A DNA stretch of 64,000 nucleotides from Linnemannia hyalina (lineage: Eukaryota > Mortierellomycota > Mortierellomycetes > Mortierellales > Mortierellaceae): NCBI GenBank assembly GCA_019671135.1, contig JAHRHY010000005.1:62001-126000 (forward strand), read 5' to 3'. Made by a program: the position numbers and the translations under genes. The notes beneath the pieces were generated by a model. The model had not been told where the DNA came from. It worked only from the letters and a program-made list of their open reading frames with translations, and did not search any database. Shown here in pieces: positions 48,727 through 61,292 of this stretch; position 1 is the first letter of the stretch; the number at the start of each line of letters is the position of its first letter.

Positions 48727-49039
48727 GCAATTGTGGATATTTTTTTCGAGAGACGGAGAGTGAGAGGGATAGGGAGGTGGGAAGTGGGTCTACACAAAGC
48801 AAGCATAAAGCATTTTATTTAGATTATCATTTAACACACGCACACAGACATATGTATATTTTATACACGCACGATCGCCATGGAAAGTTTTGTTGTTCTT
48901 TTGATGTTGGAGAGGGAGGGGCATCATTCATGGTTTGCCAACAACGCGATCAGTGCACAAAGGCTTTAACAGATAAGGTGGGGGTATATTACGCAATGCT
49001 AAAGTGAAAAAGGTTATGCTACTGTTCCGAGTGTCCCAT
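48727..49039. other. Convergent 3' spacer, mL46 to membrane protein gene
   Basis: 313 bp between convergent stops; AT-rich with an ACACAC stretch at 48834-48847. No gene seen. Confidence 0.5.
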
Positions 49040-50883
49040 CTACTGGTACTGGACTTGGTCGACGATGCTCCAGTAGTACTGCATGTAAAAGTCGCGGGTG
49101 GTCATGGCCATCTGGAACTCGGATTTCAAGGTCTTGTCCTTCACCTTCTTATAAATCGCGCGCTACATTAATCAGGATGCCGAGATAAAGCAATGTAACG
49201 GTTAAAGATCTAATACTTACTCATATTCAAACAAAAAACAAAGCAAAAGGGAGAAAGAACTTACAGCTGGATAAAAGATGACGCCGACGCAGGTAAGGAA
49301 ACAGAAGAACTTTGTCCAATTACTCCTCATGAAATTTGCCAACGGCGACGCAGACCTGACAATGACCACATTATTCGTACAAGGGTACGAGATACTAATA
49401 CTATGCCTATAATTTACAGACCGGATGGCATGCGTGATCGCCTTGGTGAGCTCTTCATAGTCCCATTGGATCACCTTGTGCACATGGATTTCCTTGAAGG
49501 GGTTCTCTTCGTCTGCGAATTGCTCCAGGACTTGTTTGATCGTTGGGATGGCGCCTGTTTTGGGATCGGGGGCGGTGAAGAGGACGCCGCGGGGGATGAT
49601 GTGAGGGGTGAGGTCAAAATCCATTTTGAAGTCTTCGACATAGTGGTCTGTGACGACCAGTTTCCGCTTCCCGTCCGAGTCTGTCTCGTATGTCTCGCGC
49701 TTTTCGATATGGTGACCTATTTATGTGTTGGTGGATAGAAGACATGATGATAATAATTAGTATCGCAAATAACGCCGCGTCGCTTCTCTTCGTAGTGCAG
49801 TCATATCGCTATTTCCAAGTTACCTTTGATGGCAATGTGGAGGGTAGGACGGTCGTTGTGGGCAACCAAGAACCGATAAAGCTGGTAAGGGTCTCCAAGT
49901 ACAGGGTCGCAGGACTCGACACCCTTCGTTGTCCGTTCGAATTCTGCAATGGAGATATCCTGCGGGTTCATCAGACCCGGCATGGAGGGTACCCCTGCAA
50001 GGGGTGTTTCTTGTGCGGGTAAATCCTGTGGCGGTGGGAATGGCGGCGGTGCATATGTAATGGCCGGCACTGCTTCTGAACTAGAGCCAGGGGATCCTGA
50101 CCTTGATCCTGAGGCGAAATCTACGGGTGCGTTGACTGGAGGGGGGATGGACTTTGTGTCGTTGTATTGCTCAAGAGGCGGCGGTGGCATGGATGGCGGC
50201 GCATAAGAGGTTGGGGGGGCAGTGTCGGGTGCCGAAGGAGGTGCCGAGGGAGCGTTCAGAGCGGGACCAGGGACCGGGTAGAGGTGTTGCATAGAGTTGT
50301 TTCCAGTCACAGGGGCAGTATAAGGACGCTGCATCAGGTCATGAGGGGGAGCAGCGTACTGGGGGTGGCGAAGAGGGTAGGGGTACGTAGATCCAGGGTG
50401 CTGCTGAGGGATAGGATACCCTAGGTGAGATGGGAGTGGAGACCCATTGTTGTTCGGTGTTGTGCAGGTACTGTTGCAGCTCTTCTTCTTTTTGCCAGCT
50501 TGGATGGTATCGTTAGGTTGGATGAACGTGTACTGCGCCTGGGTGTCAGGGATACGCCCCATCTTCAAGGGCCGCGACTCTTCATAGTCCTGATCGTCTT
50601 CGTCCATATCTTGGTCCATCTCGAGGCTTCTCGAGGGGTCATTGTGGACGACGCTGATGAAGTCATCGCTCGATGGGTATTGCTGCTGCTGCTGCTGCTG
50701 AGAAGTAATTGTTGGTGGCGTTGACACGGAGAGCTGACGACCAACGGCCTCTTCGTATGAGGGTGGACAATGCGGGGGCGGTGGAGGGGCGTTGGTGGTG
50801 GTGGTGCTTGGTCCTGGTCCTAGGGGAGGGTAAGCAGGGAAGATGACCGTAGCGGCTGTGTCGTATGATGGTTGTTTGGCCAT
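49040..50883 (-). CDS. Fungal conserved membrane protein with Pro-rich N-terminus and PPSY motif
   Basis: Exons 49824-50883, 49265-49716, 49040-49162; 544 aa. The N-terminal ~300 residues are Pro/Gln/Ser-rich, with PPSYEEA near residue 41, a PPxY motif of the type bound by WW domains of Rsp5-like ubiquitin ligases. A conserved half follows: HHIEKRETYETDSDGKRKLV, VEDFKMDFDLTPHI, NPFKEIHVHKVIQWDYEELT, AITHAIRSVNYRHSISISYP, and one or two hydrophobic segments (WTKFFCFLTCVGVIFYP). I recall similar uncharacterised fungal proteins with a YRGHIHVxFP block before a TM region, so I keep 49360-49420 as coding although it could be spliced out as a short intron. Function unknown. Divergent from the UBL-eS31 gene. 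Confidence 0.78.
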
Positions 50884-51614
50884 GTATGAGTGATAAGTTG
50901 TTGTTGTTTGTTGTTTGTGGGGAGAAGGTTGGGTGTGTGGGAGAGAAAGAAGTGAAAGAAGAGAGCGTTAAAAGGTGGACAGATGGACAACCAAAAGTCC
51001 AAAAAGGGGAAATTCTTTGAAAGTCGACAATCTCTGCCAAGAGAACACTCTGTGACCGGTGCTTACAGCCCCTTTCATTGTTCAAGCCATTGGACAGTCG
51101 TCCTCTTCTTTTCTTTCTCTCCACGACAGCCAGAACCAATGTACGATTCAGGGTCTTAACGGTGGCTGTGAAAGACTGGAATGCAGCCTTGGTACATTAG
51201 TACCAGAAGTCCTTAGATACCTGTCTGCATATCACATCCATAAGTTGGCAATGGAGGGAACCTGGAGGCCATAAGAGTAACCTTAAATGTGACTGTCAAG
51301 GTTATGCAAGCCAAGCCACGCAACCGCAAAAAAAAAACGTTGCCGTATTTCAACAACGCAATCCCACAGGCCCTTGGCTCGATCCTTCTCTTTTCCATTC
51401 CTTTTCAAGTAGTGAGGAAGGTACGCTCCATCAGCCATCGATTCACATCTCTTTCAGGAGAATGCGATCTCTCATCAATCGACAACTACTTGCACATGAT
51501 CATCCAACCCCCCCATACTCAAATATAACCTTCCCCTCCTTACAATCGAATAGATTCCTTTTCAAACCGAGAAAAACAATCTAGTTACTTAGAAAAGTTC
51601 CACCAAACAAAACC
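50884..51614. promoter_or_regulatory. Divergent promoter region before the UBL-eS31 fusion gene
   Basis: 731 bp between start codons. The near-palindrome TTGGTACATTAGTACCA (51190-51206) contains the inverted repeat GGTAC/GTACC. An A-run lies at 51331-51338. No known ribosomal-protein box recognised. Confidence 0.35.
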
Positions 51615-52253
51615 ATGCAGTTCTTTGTGAAGTCCCTTTCCGGCACTGTGGCTGTCAACGCCCAGGCCGGTGACAGCATCAGCAATGTCAAGTCCATCAT
51701 CCAGGAGCGCGAGGGTATGTTCCCTTCGTCGTTTGGGCTTGTTTTTATCGGCATTCTGGATGTCTAGGATGGTTGTCGTGATATGTTTCCTCGGCATGTC
51801 CTCACACGACAAGCATTCACAAACAAGAAAAAAAAAAGGCAAAAAAACTAACAAATGTCACGCCCTTTCTCACATCTACAATAAACAGGTATCGCCGCTG
51901 CCGTCCAGCGCTTGTCCTTCAACGGCAAGACCCTCTCCTCTTCCACCCTCCTCGCCACCATCCCCGCCATGTCGACCTTCGACTTGAACATCGACCTTTT
52001 GGGAGGAGGCAAGAAGCGCAAGAAGAAGACCTACACCACCCCCAAGAAGATCAAGCACAAGAAGAGAAAGGTCAAGTTGGCCGTCCTTAAGTTCTACCAG
52101 GTCGATGGCAACGGCAAGATCACCCGTCTCCGCCGTGAGTGCCCCTCCGCGACCTGCGGAGCCGGTGTCTTCATGGCCTGGCACCACGATCGTCAGTACT
52201 GCGGACGTTGCGGTCTGACCTATGTCTTCAAGAAGGAGGGCGAGACTGCTTAA
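51615..52253 (+). CDS. Divergent ubiquitin-like domain fused to ribosomal protein eS31 (S27a)
   Basis: Precursor of 40S protein eS31. Exons 51615-51714 and 51889-52253, 154 aa. Residues 1-73 align to ubiquitin end to end ([10 protein letters not shown] ... DLLGG) but are strongly divergent and three residues shorter. Residues 74-154 are canonical eS31: [19 protein letters not shown], the [15 protein letters not shown] and YCGRCGLTY zinc ligands. In the ubiquitin half, positions equivalent to I44 and V70 are Ser and Asn, H68 is Asp, R72 and R74 are lost, and K11, K29, K33 and K63 are replaced; K6, K27 and K48 remain. The terminal Gly-Gly before GKKRKKK is kept, so processing by a deubiquitinase-like protease is plausible. 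It cannot be a normal ubiquitin donor. Frame and splice sites are clean, so it is not a pseudogene. Confidence 0.95.
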
Positions 52254-52520
52254 ATGCACCATCTCTCCTCCTTGGTTCTTCTCTCTGGTTCTTCTTGACG
52301 AGATGACAAATTGAAAAAAGATTGTTTTCACTTTTCTGCTGTTGCTTCACCTTTCTGGTAGTAAGTTTACGTTCTTTTTTGTGGACTTGAACAGTGCTGC
52401 GCATTCTTTTTCTCTTGTTAATAAAAAGGGACAAAGGCGAATGTGTCGCTCTTTTCACAGAAAATACTTTGAATATTATTGTTCGGTTTGGCCAAGACGA
52501 TCAGAGAACGAGCACCTAAT

Positions 52521-55500
52521 CTATCCAAGGTGCCAGACGTGAGGAGGGAGCGCGTCGCGGGATGCTTGGACGGCTGCAATAGCCCGATTCAGATCCCATC
52601 CATTTGACATCAAAGCCTGAACCGCATACTGGTAAACAAGCCCCGAAACCCGCATCAACTCGTCAGCCGCCGCATGCTGCTCCGCCGACTAAATCGAATT
52701 ATATCAAAACAAAAGTAGAGAAAGAACTGATGTGAGTTTACCGTTTGAAAGGCTTACCAACGCGAGGAAGGTCATGGACATGCCAGACTGCAAGATGATG
52801 ATGATAATTACCAAGCCGTCGGGGTGGTTGAGGGCAGTAGGGGAAGGAGCCTGGTTGTTGGTAACTCTCAGTCCAGGGGCAACGTTTACCCCTGGTTCTG
52901 GCTTCCAAGCCTCGTAGCCACTATACTCCCGGACCATCAACTGATCCGACACGATCACACACTTCCACCCATTCTGAGCTGCACTGTTCACATAAATCAT
53001 ACGAGAATTAAAAAGATGAGTGCCAGTGTTCAGTGTGTAAGCAATAGAATGTCATATCAATCAGAAAAGCAAGCATCCAAGACTTACAAAGAGTCGGCTG
53101 GGGCTGGGGTAAGGATAAAAGTCCGGTCGAACGACTTGCGGGTAGAGTTCGGGGAAGGACCAGGTCTATATTCTTCGAACTCGCCGTGCACAGACGCAAA
53201 GATACAGGTTTCCGTAGGAAGGAGCCCTCGTGTCTGCCATGCATCGACACATATCTTGCTGTCGTCCGACAAATCATGAATGGTCTTGGGGAATTTTATC
53301 AGAGCTTGAAGAATGATCGCCTCGTTGCCCATAAACAGCCTTGATTCCCGCGATGCTACATTAAAGGAAGGTATGAAGTTGGTTTGATACCATGATCTAA
53401 ATATGGCCACTACAGGAACTTCGAAAGGAACAAACAATACTTACAAGTTTCCTTGAGGGTTTTAAAGTTGCGAGAGTGAGAAAGGTATTCTGACCAGACG
53501 GACCATTGCAGAGCTGTATCAATTTGGTTCCGTTGACCGCCGCTCGATTGTTGCAATAGTTGGTTCGATAACTCCTCCGGCAAGGCCACCGTACACGAAA
53601 AAATCGCATCGGGTTTGTAAACATATCCCAGATTCACGCGCTCCTCCGAGTCAAATAGCCCAAAGTAACTATTGGGCAGGAAGAAAAACTTGCCAGTCAG
53701 CATCGGTCAAGGTAACGTAGCCTGGTACCACATATGTCGATAGGATAGTCGCGGACACACGTTGTACCTTGTAAGGAACTCAAGGACTGTTGCGCGTGTA
53801 TCCGGTTCGCCGAAATAGTTGCCACGGATAGGCACTGGGAGCGCAACCTTGCCCAATGGAATATTACCCAGGTTCACACCGAACGAGATCCTGAAAACAT
53901 TTAGGTTGTCCAGTCGAGTGATTGACTTGGCCAGCTCTGCCACTTTGCTATCATAAGCGTAAAAGAAGGAGAGAAGAAATGTTAAACATTTATGACAACG
54001 GACTTTGCACGGCGGCATGTATGAAAGAGTCGCTACCCTCAGTGGCGAGAAAGTACCTTCTGTAATCGGTATCGTTACTATGGGCTTGGACATCTTTGTC
54101 CCGCACGGGATTGTCCTCGAGGATGAGTTCTTTCAAGAACGGGAGTTTACCATCTCCGCAGATGTGCCAAAGCTCGTCGAACGAGGAAATGTTGTTACCT
54201 TTCAAAGATAGGTTTTGTAGGTTTGGAAAGTACTGGTTGAGGGATGAAATCGACTGCAATGACGATAGACCATTGTGCGCCAGCGAGATCGTAACAGCCT
54301 TATATGAGCATAAAAAATGCGGTAGTTAGCAGGTTATCGTCGCTCAGACACAAACGGCGGACACAATGTTGTTAGAAGAATGAAGTACAAGTAAATTACA
54401 TCAGGGAAGTGTTGGGCTGCAGTCTTGAAGAAGAGTGGTCCGGTGTCATGACGGCCAGGGTTCTGTCCAGGAGGGGTAACATGACCTTGACGAAGGATGG
54501 GGTCCGCCGCCATTCTCTCCATATTCAAAAAGCCATTATGGTGACACGAATGGATGTATGCGCGCACAGTTTCAATGGTAGCATTGTTGTACTGAGTCCT
54601 GTCCTGGCGATCTCCGCCTTGTCCATCCAAAGCTGCGCCTGCCGAGGTCGTGATCACAAGCTATTGGCCAAATGGAACAATGGGCATATGTGCATAAGTA
54701 TGATTGCCAAGTGACGCGCTTTATGGCATGTGTACCTGAAAAAACAATGAGGTGTGAAAGTGTACCTTGTGTGTTTTGAAGCGAATACCCGAGAGATTGC
54801 GAAGCGCCCTGGCCTGGTCAAGGTCCCCGACATGGTATGAAACGGTGTCGTTTCTGAACATTGGCTTCATGTGTGAGATATTGTAAACGTGATGATAATA
54901 AAAGACGCGTTCAGCTCCTAGTTGTTCCTAACGTCAATAGACAATGCGGATCTTGAAAGCACACCATGTTTCTTTGTCTCTTACGTTGGTCAGGTTGACT
55001 AAGGTTGGTTGGGCTTGCTGACAAAGAAACGCAGACAGGCCTGGGTCGTTGATCACATCTTGTGCACCGTTCCCATTGGTCTGGACTCTGATCTATTTAG
55101 TTGGAGGGTTGGTTGGTTGGTTGGGACGGTTAGAACGCGGCGATTGTTGGGCTGAATATCGTTTGTCTGTTGGATAGGAATAGTCCCTTCAAAGGATGAG
55201 CAGAGGGAAGCGACTTACATAGACGATGGCACCGTTGCGGCGCTGACCCTGACCGTTCCCTTGCCGGTTGTTATTGCTGTGTGAGAAACGAGTGCGCCAC
55301 TGTCAGTTGTCTGTTTAAATCTGAGCACAGAAAACTCTCATTTGTTATAGAACACTTGCGTGTGATGTGTTCACCATATCCAACTTACAAATTATTTCCT
55401 AGGCCACTGCCACTTCCTCTACCGCCTCCTCGGCCATTGTTGTTGCCGTGCTTCATATTCATGTTGGTTCGTGCTCCCAAGCCTTGGACAAGACCACCAC

Positions 55501-55936
55501 CACCTCCTCCTCCTCCTCCTCCTCCTCCTCCTCCTCTTACACCACCCCCACCGTGTCCACCTCCATGGAAATCACCACCACCACCGCGTCCACCTCCGTT
55601 AAAGTCGCCACGACCACCGCGTCCACCGCGACCTCGACCACGGCCACCACCGTTTCCACCGTTGATATTGTTATAGCTATTGTGATTGTGATTGTGATTG
55701 TTGTTGCCTCCTGACCCTCCTGGCCAACCGTTTATAATGGCTCCGAGATGGTTGGTGTTGATGCTTATGGGATTTCCATTGCCATTGCCATTGTAGTCGT
55801 GGTTGTCATTGAATGCTCCTCGACCTTCGCCTCCGTTGTTGGAGTGTTGTCCACCTCTTCCACCGCGGAATGTACCTCGTCCACGCTCTCCTCTTCCTCC
55901 GTTGGGGTTGTAGTTACCTCCTCCTCCTCGAAGCAT
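52521..55936 (-). CDS. MEX67: mRNA export factor Mex67/NXF1 (TAP)
   Basis: General nuclear mRNA export receptor. Twelve exons: 55389-55936, 55219-55276, 54985-55092, 54766-54927, 54400-54660, 54057-54298, 53768-53947, 53445-53668, 53088-53355, 52812-52983, 52758-52787, 52521-52688; 806 aa. Order of domains: Gly/Asn/Arg-rich RGG N-terminus with a 14-Gly run; a region with IVYIRVQTNGN; leucine-rich repeats (ISLAHNGLSSLQSI, LSLKGNNISSFDEL, LILEDNPVRD); an NTF2-like domain (FLTSYFGLFDSEERV, SRNFKTLKET, FDRTFILTPA, WKCVIVSDQLMVRE); and a C-terminal UBA-like TAP-C domain (AEQHAAADELMRVSGL, ALMSNGWDLNRAI). The TAP-C domain binds FG nucleoporins. All junctions keep frame; exon 11 is only 30 nt. Confidence 0.94.
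55504..55535 (-). repeat. (CTC)n triplet repeat encoding polyglycine
   Basis: A pure CTC run on the plus strand reads GAG/GGA on the minus strand and encodes the 14-Gly tract in the Mex67 N-terminus. Flanked by further Gly-coding imperfect repeats. Confidence 0.85.
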
Positions 55937-56326
55937 GGCGCGTAAACTGTTTTGTGTAAGGGTTCCTGAGTTATTGGTTGATGGAACGCGTGGCTGGTTG
56001 CAAGGATGTGAAGAATGAGAGTATTAGATGAGAAGTGCTGCGAAAGCGTGAGTTGAAGCAAAGTAAGAGGAAGACAAAAGAAGGGGAAAAAGCAGAAAGG
56101 ATAAACGTTCCAAGCTTTCCTTTTTTCTTCAGGTGAACGTGGGTATTCCACTCCGCAAGGGCGTAGTCAGACTTGTTCCTTGTTCCTGACCCTGTCTCCT
56201 GTGACGCCAGTCACACTCAATTCGGATATTGCCTTAGAAACTTTTCTTTGTTTGATCACCCCACCACTTCCATCATTCACACCTACAATCGACTAATCAG
56301 GACTAAAGCCTGTCCACTCATTCACC
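55937..56326. promoter_or_regulatory. Divergent promoter region, MEX67 and CHL1
   Basis: 390 bp between start codons; no TATA box or known element recognised. Confidence 0.4.
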
Positions 56327-59300
56327 ATGGACACACCACCCTGGACCAAAACAAGCACACCCCAGTCAACCACTACCGATCCACCCCGTCTACAATCACC
56401 ACACTCGGCCCACAACAAAGAACAACATGAAAACAACAAAGACAACAACGACAACGACCAGCCCCCACTCGCCACACCCACATCCTTCCCCGCCTTCCCC
56501 TACCCAACCCCTTACGCCATCCAAACCCAATTCATGCAACAGCTCTTTGAATGTATTGACCAGCGCAAAATCGGTATCTTTGAGTCCCCCACGGGGACTG
56601 GAAAGAGTCTCAGTATGATTTGTGGCGCTGTGTCTTGGCTGTTGGAGCATGACCGTGTTGAACAGGAGCGTGCTTTCCTGGATCAGGATGCCGATAAGAA
56701 GCTTTCTACTACTGGTGGTAGTGGTATTATGAACAAAAAGAACAACGACGATACGCCGGACTGGGTCCAGCAACACAGAGCCGTCTCGGATGCGACGATC
56801 GAACGACAGGAGCGGGATCGGAGACGACAAGAGTTGGAGGAAAGGGTACAGCGGATCAGGGATAGGGAGAAGAAGATTAGGGAGAGTATAGTCAGGAAAC
56901 AGAAGCGGCAGGCTGCTGGGGTGCATTCTATTGGAGGGTATCGCCCCCATGCAGGACAGTCCGTCAAGAAGAAGGTAGCTACTCCGCTTGGATATATAGT
57001 TCTCATTCTGAGCAGGATATATATCACTTCATTAAAGACTCGTTTGTTAACCAATGTCCGTGTGTGGTGTTTGCTATCTTGTAAACGATTAATAGAAAGA
57101 CCAAGATTCGGAAGATGATGAGCTGGATGATGGAGCGTTTCTGGTGGACGACTATGATAGCGATGACAACAAGAAGGGCGGGCGGTCATCTAAGGGTGGC
57201 AGCTCTGAATACGGGAACGTCTCCAAAGAAGTTTTGGAACTGTTGAAAAGGTAATGTCCTATCAACGAGATACGCGTTTCTTGGTACATTGACAGCGAAT
57301 GTATGCTGACTGGAATGAATTTGATCCGCATATGTTTTGCCCAATCATAGTTTTGATGCGAAGGAGGCGGCACATAATGGGCGGCGATCGGGATCTGGAC
57401 TAGATGATGAAAACCAAGGGCCCGATGTTCTCAAGGTAACCCTTTTACCCTGTCCAAAGGTGATAGAGCACGTTACTCGCGTGCAGATCTGAAAATACTG
57501 ACACCATGTCAACCATTTACTGGACCAGATCTACTATTGCTCAAGGACACACTCACAGTTATCCCAATTCGTCGACGAGTTGCGCAAGACTTCCTATGGT
57601 GAACACCTCCACGTCGTCTCCCTTGGTTCCCGCAAATCCCTTTGCATCAACGACAAGTTCCGCAAAAAGGCTTCCACCAAAAACCCTCACTCTGCATCAG
57701 GAGAACCTGTTGTTCAAGTCAACAAACTGAATGATGCCTGCCTGGACGCTCAAAAGTCGGGGACTTCTTCTGAACATCGGTGTGAGTTCTTGCATATCCC
57801 TTCGTCCACTTTTGGATCTGGAGCTAGTCGGATCGGTGGTCTGGATGATGAGGTGAGTGGTCTGGAGTCGTGGAAGAGGGGGAGTAACAGTCTGGAAATG
57901 AGTGGAGATGAGAAGCTGTTGGAGTTTCGAGATCATACCCTGGCGCGTGTCCGGGATATCGAAGAGCTAGCACAGCTCGGGTCAGAACTTGAGACCTGTC
58001 CGTACTATGGATCCCGTCAGACCGTCCGACACTGTCAACTGGTCACTCTCCCTTACAACCTGCTCCTCCACTCGTCTACCCGCGAATCTCTCAAACTGGT
58101 CATCAAGGATAACATCCTCCTCCTGGACGAGGCGCATAACCTGATCAACAGTCTTTTGCAGATGCATTCGATCATGATCACGTTGCCGCAGGTTATGTTA
58201 GCGCAGGATCAGCTCCGGATGTACTTAGTCCGGTATGAGAGTCGACTGTCGAGTACGAATGAGGGGTATATCCGGGTGCTGATGAGGATCTTGCGGTGTC
58301 TTGTGGCGTTTGTTGAATCCTGGAAAGATAGACCTTCCTCTTCAGGGAGCGCGACGGCAGCCATAAGTAATGGTGAGAAGCGGTCGTTCAAGCCGGCAGA
58401 TCGGGTGATGAAGGTTAATGAGTTTCTGCACGCTGCCAACATGGACCATATCAACCTTTTCAAGGCACATGCATACCTGGAGACCAGTGGCGTGGCAAGG
58501 AAACTCCAAGGGCTTCATGAGTCATTACAGAGGAAGGAAGCCAAGAAGTTGGCCAAGGCCGAGGGACGGGTGGGTAATAGTGCCGCTGGTCGTGTCAAGA
58601 TCCATCCAAGCGCCAGTCATTCCAATTCTTCAGCAGTGGGCTCTCAAACTCCCAAACAAGGCGTCCAAAAGTCGACCTCGCCTATTTTGTTGGTGGTAGA
58701 TGCATTCTTGATGAGTCTGTTGAATGCGGACAACGATGGACGTGTTATTGTGACGATGGAGGACGATGGAGTAGAAGGTGGTGGCAGCCTTGACGATGGA
58801 GGAAGCGATGGCGGCGGTAGCAGGCAGACAGGATCTCTTTCAGGACGAGAGAAGGCGCAAGTCCCAGTCCTCAAGTTTATGCTTCTCAACCCCGCCAACG
58901 TCTTCAGGCCCTTGGTAGAAGAAGCCCGGAGCGTCATCCTTGCAGGAGGAACCATGGAACCCGTCTCGGACCTCCTGTCCCATCTCTTCCCTTACCTCAA
59001 GGATCCTTCTGCTTCCTCTTCACTGACTAACAGTTTGACAGAGAGGCAATATCCAAGGATCCACCGCTTCACATGTGGACATGTCATCCCCAAGGAGAAC
59101 TTGATGGCGATTGTGCTGGAAAAGTCGTCTGTAGGATCAACGCTCGAGCTGAACTTTGCCAACCGCAACCAAGACCAGGTCATTGACGGGATCGGACAGT
59201 CGTTGGCGAATCTGCTGAACGTGATCCCGGATGGTGTGGTTGTGTTCTTTGTGTCGTACTCGTATATGGCTCAAGTTTTGGCGCGGTGGCAAGTCAAACC

Positions 59301-60021
59301 TCCTGCTGCTACTTCTGGTCCAGGAGGCGTAGGTAGAGATGGAGGTGGAGGTGGGGGGGTGTTGGCGAGCAAGAGTATCATGGAGAGAATCCAGCTGCGG
59401 AAACGCGTTTTTGTCGAACCCCGAGAAGCTACTGATGCAGATCGGATGCTGAAGGAGTATCAGGACTGTATCGAGTCCAGACCTGAGCACGATCTTGGTC
59501 AACCGACGACAGCTGCAGGACCTCGTGGGGCGGTGCTGTTTTCGGTGGTTGGAGGAAAGATGAGCGAGGGGATCAACTTTTCAGACCGGTTGGGTCGTGG
59601 AGTCATTATGGTCGGCATGCCCTTCCCCAACAAGGGGTCCCCTGAACTCCAGGAGCGCATGCGGTACATGGATCAAGTCCAACAACAGGAACTACTCCTC
59701 CTCCAATCCTCTTCCTCCCTCACACCAGCAAGATCCTCGACGTCGATGACACGAATGACGGCAGGAAGCGAGTACTACGAGAACCTGTGCATGCGAGCCG
59801 TGAACCAGTCGATCGGACGAGCGATCCGACACCAGGGCGATTACGCGGTGATTATCTTGATGGATCGACGGTATGGTACCCCTCGGATCCGGAAAAAGTT
59901 GCCCGGGTGGATTGGAAGCTCGCTGGAGACTTGTGAGCAGTTTGGGCCGGTGATGAGTAAGCTGTCTGGGTTCTTTCGTCAGAAAAAGACGGCAGCTTTA
60001 GCCAGCGCGTCGCGTCGATAG
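56327..60021 (+). CDS. CHL1: ATP-dependent DNA helicase Chl1/DDX11
   Basis: Fe-S superfamily 2 helicase (XPD/Rad3 family) for sister chromatid cohesion and replication-fork stability. Exons: 56327-56974, 57096-57250, 57351-57435, 57529-60021; 1126 aa. Visible: Q motif PTPYAIQTQFM, Walker A FESPTGTGKSLSM, IYYCSRTHSQLSQF, Fe-S cluster cysteines (CLDAQKS, HRCEFL, TCPYYGSR, RHCQLV), DEAH motif LLDEAHNLIN, GGTMEPVSDL, VLFSVVGGKMSEGINFSDRL and the last helicase motif AVNQSIGRAIRHQGDYAVI. A charged insertion between motifs I and Ia is typical of Chl1/DDX11. Intron 1 has a weak donor (GTAGCT), but the junction restores frame. Confidence 0.95.
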
Positions 60022-60229
60022 TTGGTTGTATTAAAAAGCCGTTGCCCAAGATCAGATCAATCTTTAATCTCTTTTGTCCGAGGGTGACTGTTTGTGATTG
60101 ATGCCTCTGTGGTCATTTTTTTGCCCTGTGTCCCTCGGCAAAGCAGCTGTCCACCCTTCCTCCTTACCACTTACCTCCCCTCCCTTCTCTCCCCTCCCTT
60201 CTCTCCCCTCCCTTCTCTCTCCCTTTTAA

Positions 60230-61118
60230 ATGACGTCCACGATACCAACAGCACCGGACGGATACATCCACGCCGGCCCTGTCTCAGACTTCTTACCAAC
60301 CCCCTCCTCTTCCTCCTCTGCATCAGAAACCAATGGTGATTCAGGAACGGACAATCCGAATGACCAAGGCACGACCTCCGTCTGTCCTGCAGTCAGTGCA
60401 CCCACCACCCCCACACTCGCCACCACCACCGCCACCACAACAACGGCAACAGAGACATTAAAGGCGAGCTGTAAAACACAGGGAGAGGAGGGCCAATTGA
60501 TAAAAGTGATCGAGGTCTCACAGCCGGCAGGTCGGTACCCGCCAGTGAAGCGGGTTGCTGTCAGTTTCTTCCATAACAAGTGGTATGCCTTTATTAATGT
60601 AAGTTCTTTCTTCTGTGCTGTGCCTGTGTGAGGCTAGCGCAGTCGGGCGTTGTTGTTATTGTTGGTGTCGAAAAGTTCTCGCATATAAATTGATAGTTGA
60701 ATTAACAAGGAGGGTTTGGGATGTTTTGATAGATTTGTCCGCACCAGGGGTCGGCATTGTCGAAGGGCACGATGACAGATATTGAGGACATGGGGATCAT
60801 CTGGGGTGCCGGGGTTACCTGCTCCCTCCACAACTGGTAAGGATCACTCTCTTCTTTGGCTTCATTCATACCCTTGTCACCCTCGCCACTATGTCTTCTC
60901 CCTCGAAGCGCAGAACTTTAACTAACCCTCCTCCTTTTCTCGCGTGCAACGAATGTAGGACGTTTGATGCGTCGTCGGGACAGTCGGACTCGACGCGGTT
61001 TGTGATCGACACGCACGACGTGAAGGAGATTGACGGTCATGTCTTTATTAGCCAGAAACCCAAGAATGCTCACATCGCCGGGCAACGGCGAGACTTTGGC
61101 GGTCGCGAGATGAACTAA
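60230..61118 (+). CDS. Small Rieske [2Fe-2S] domain protein
   Basis: Exons 60230-60598, 60733-60836, 60959-61118; 210 aa. After a Ser/Thr/Pro-rich N-terminal ~85 residues comes a Rieske fold: VAVSFFHNKWYAFINICPHQG (C-x-H), VTCSLHNWTFD (C-x2-H), ending GHVFISQKPKN. Both Cys-x-His pairs ligating the cluster are present. No TM helix or oxygenase catalytic domain, so it resembles stand-alone soluble Rieske proteins such as RFESD rather than a cytochrome bc1 subunit. Redox partner unknown. The gene ends 174 bp from the stop of OHCU decarboxylase (convergent); functional linkage is not implied. Confidence 0.88.
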
Positions 61119-61292
61119 AGCTCTTTCTTTTTTCCTTGTCTCCGAAGGTCAGATCCATTATCATTAAATACAAGGGGTGGTTGTTTTTTTTGTTTATTCT
61201 GTTGAAGAAAAAGAGGGTTGTTATTGTTGTTGTTGCTGTTGGTGTGTTAGAACGATGGTATGTGTATGAGCGAAAAGAAAGACGGGGTGAAT

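Noticed and set aside
51715..51888. Possibility that the UBL-eS31 gene is a pseudogene
   Set aside because: Intron borders are canonical, frame is intact and all eS31 zinc ligands are conserved.
58644..59502. Antisense open frames within CHL1
   Set aside because: Overlap the well-conserved helicase exon; no independent support.
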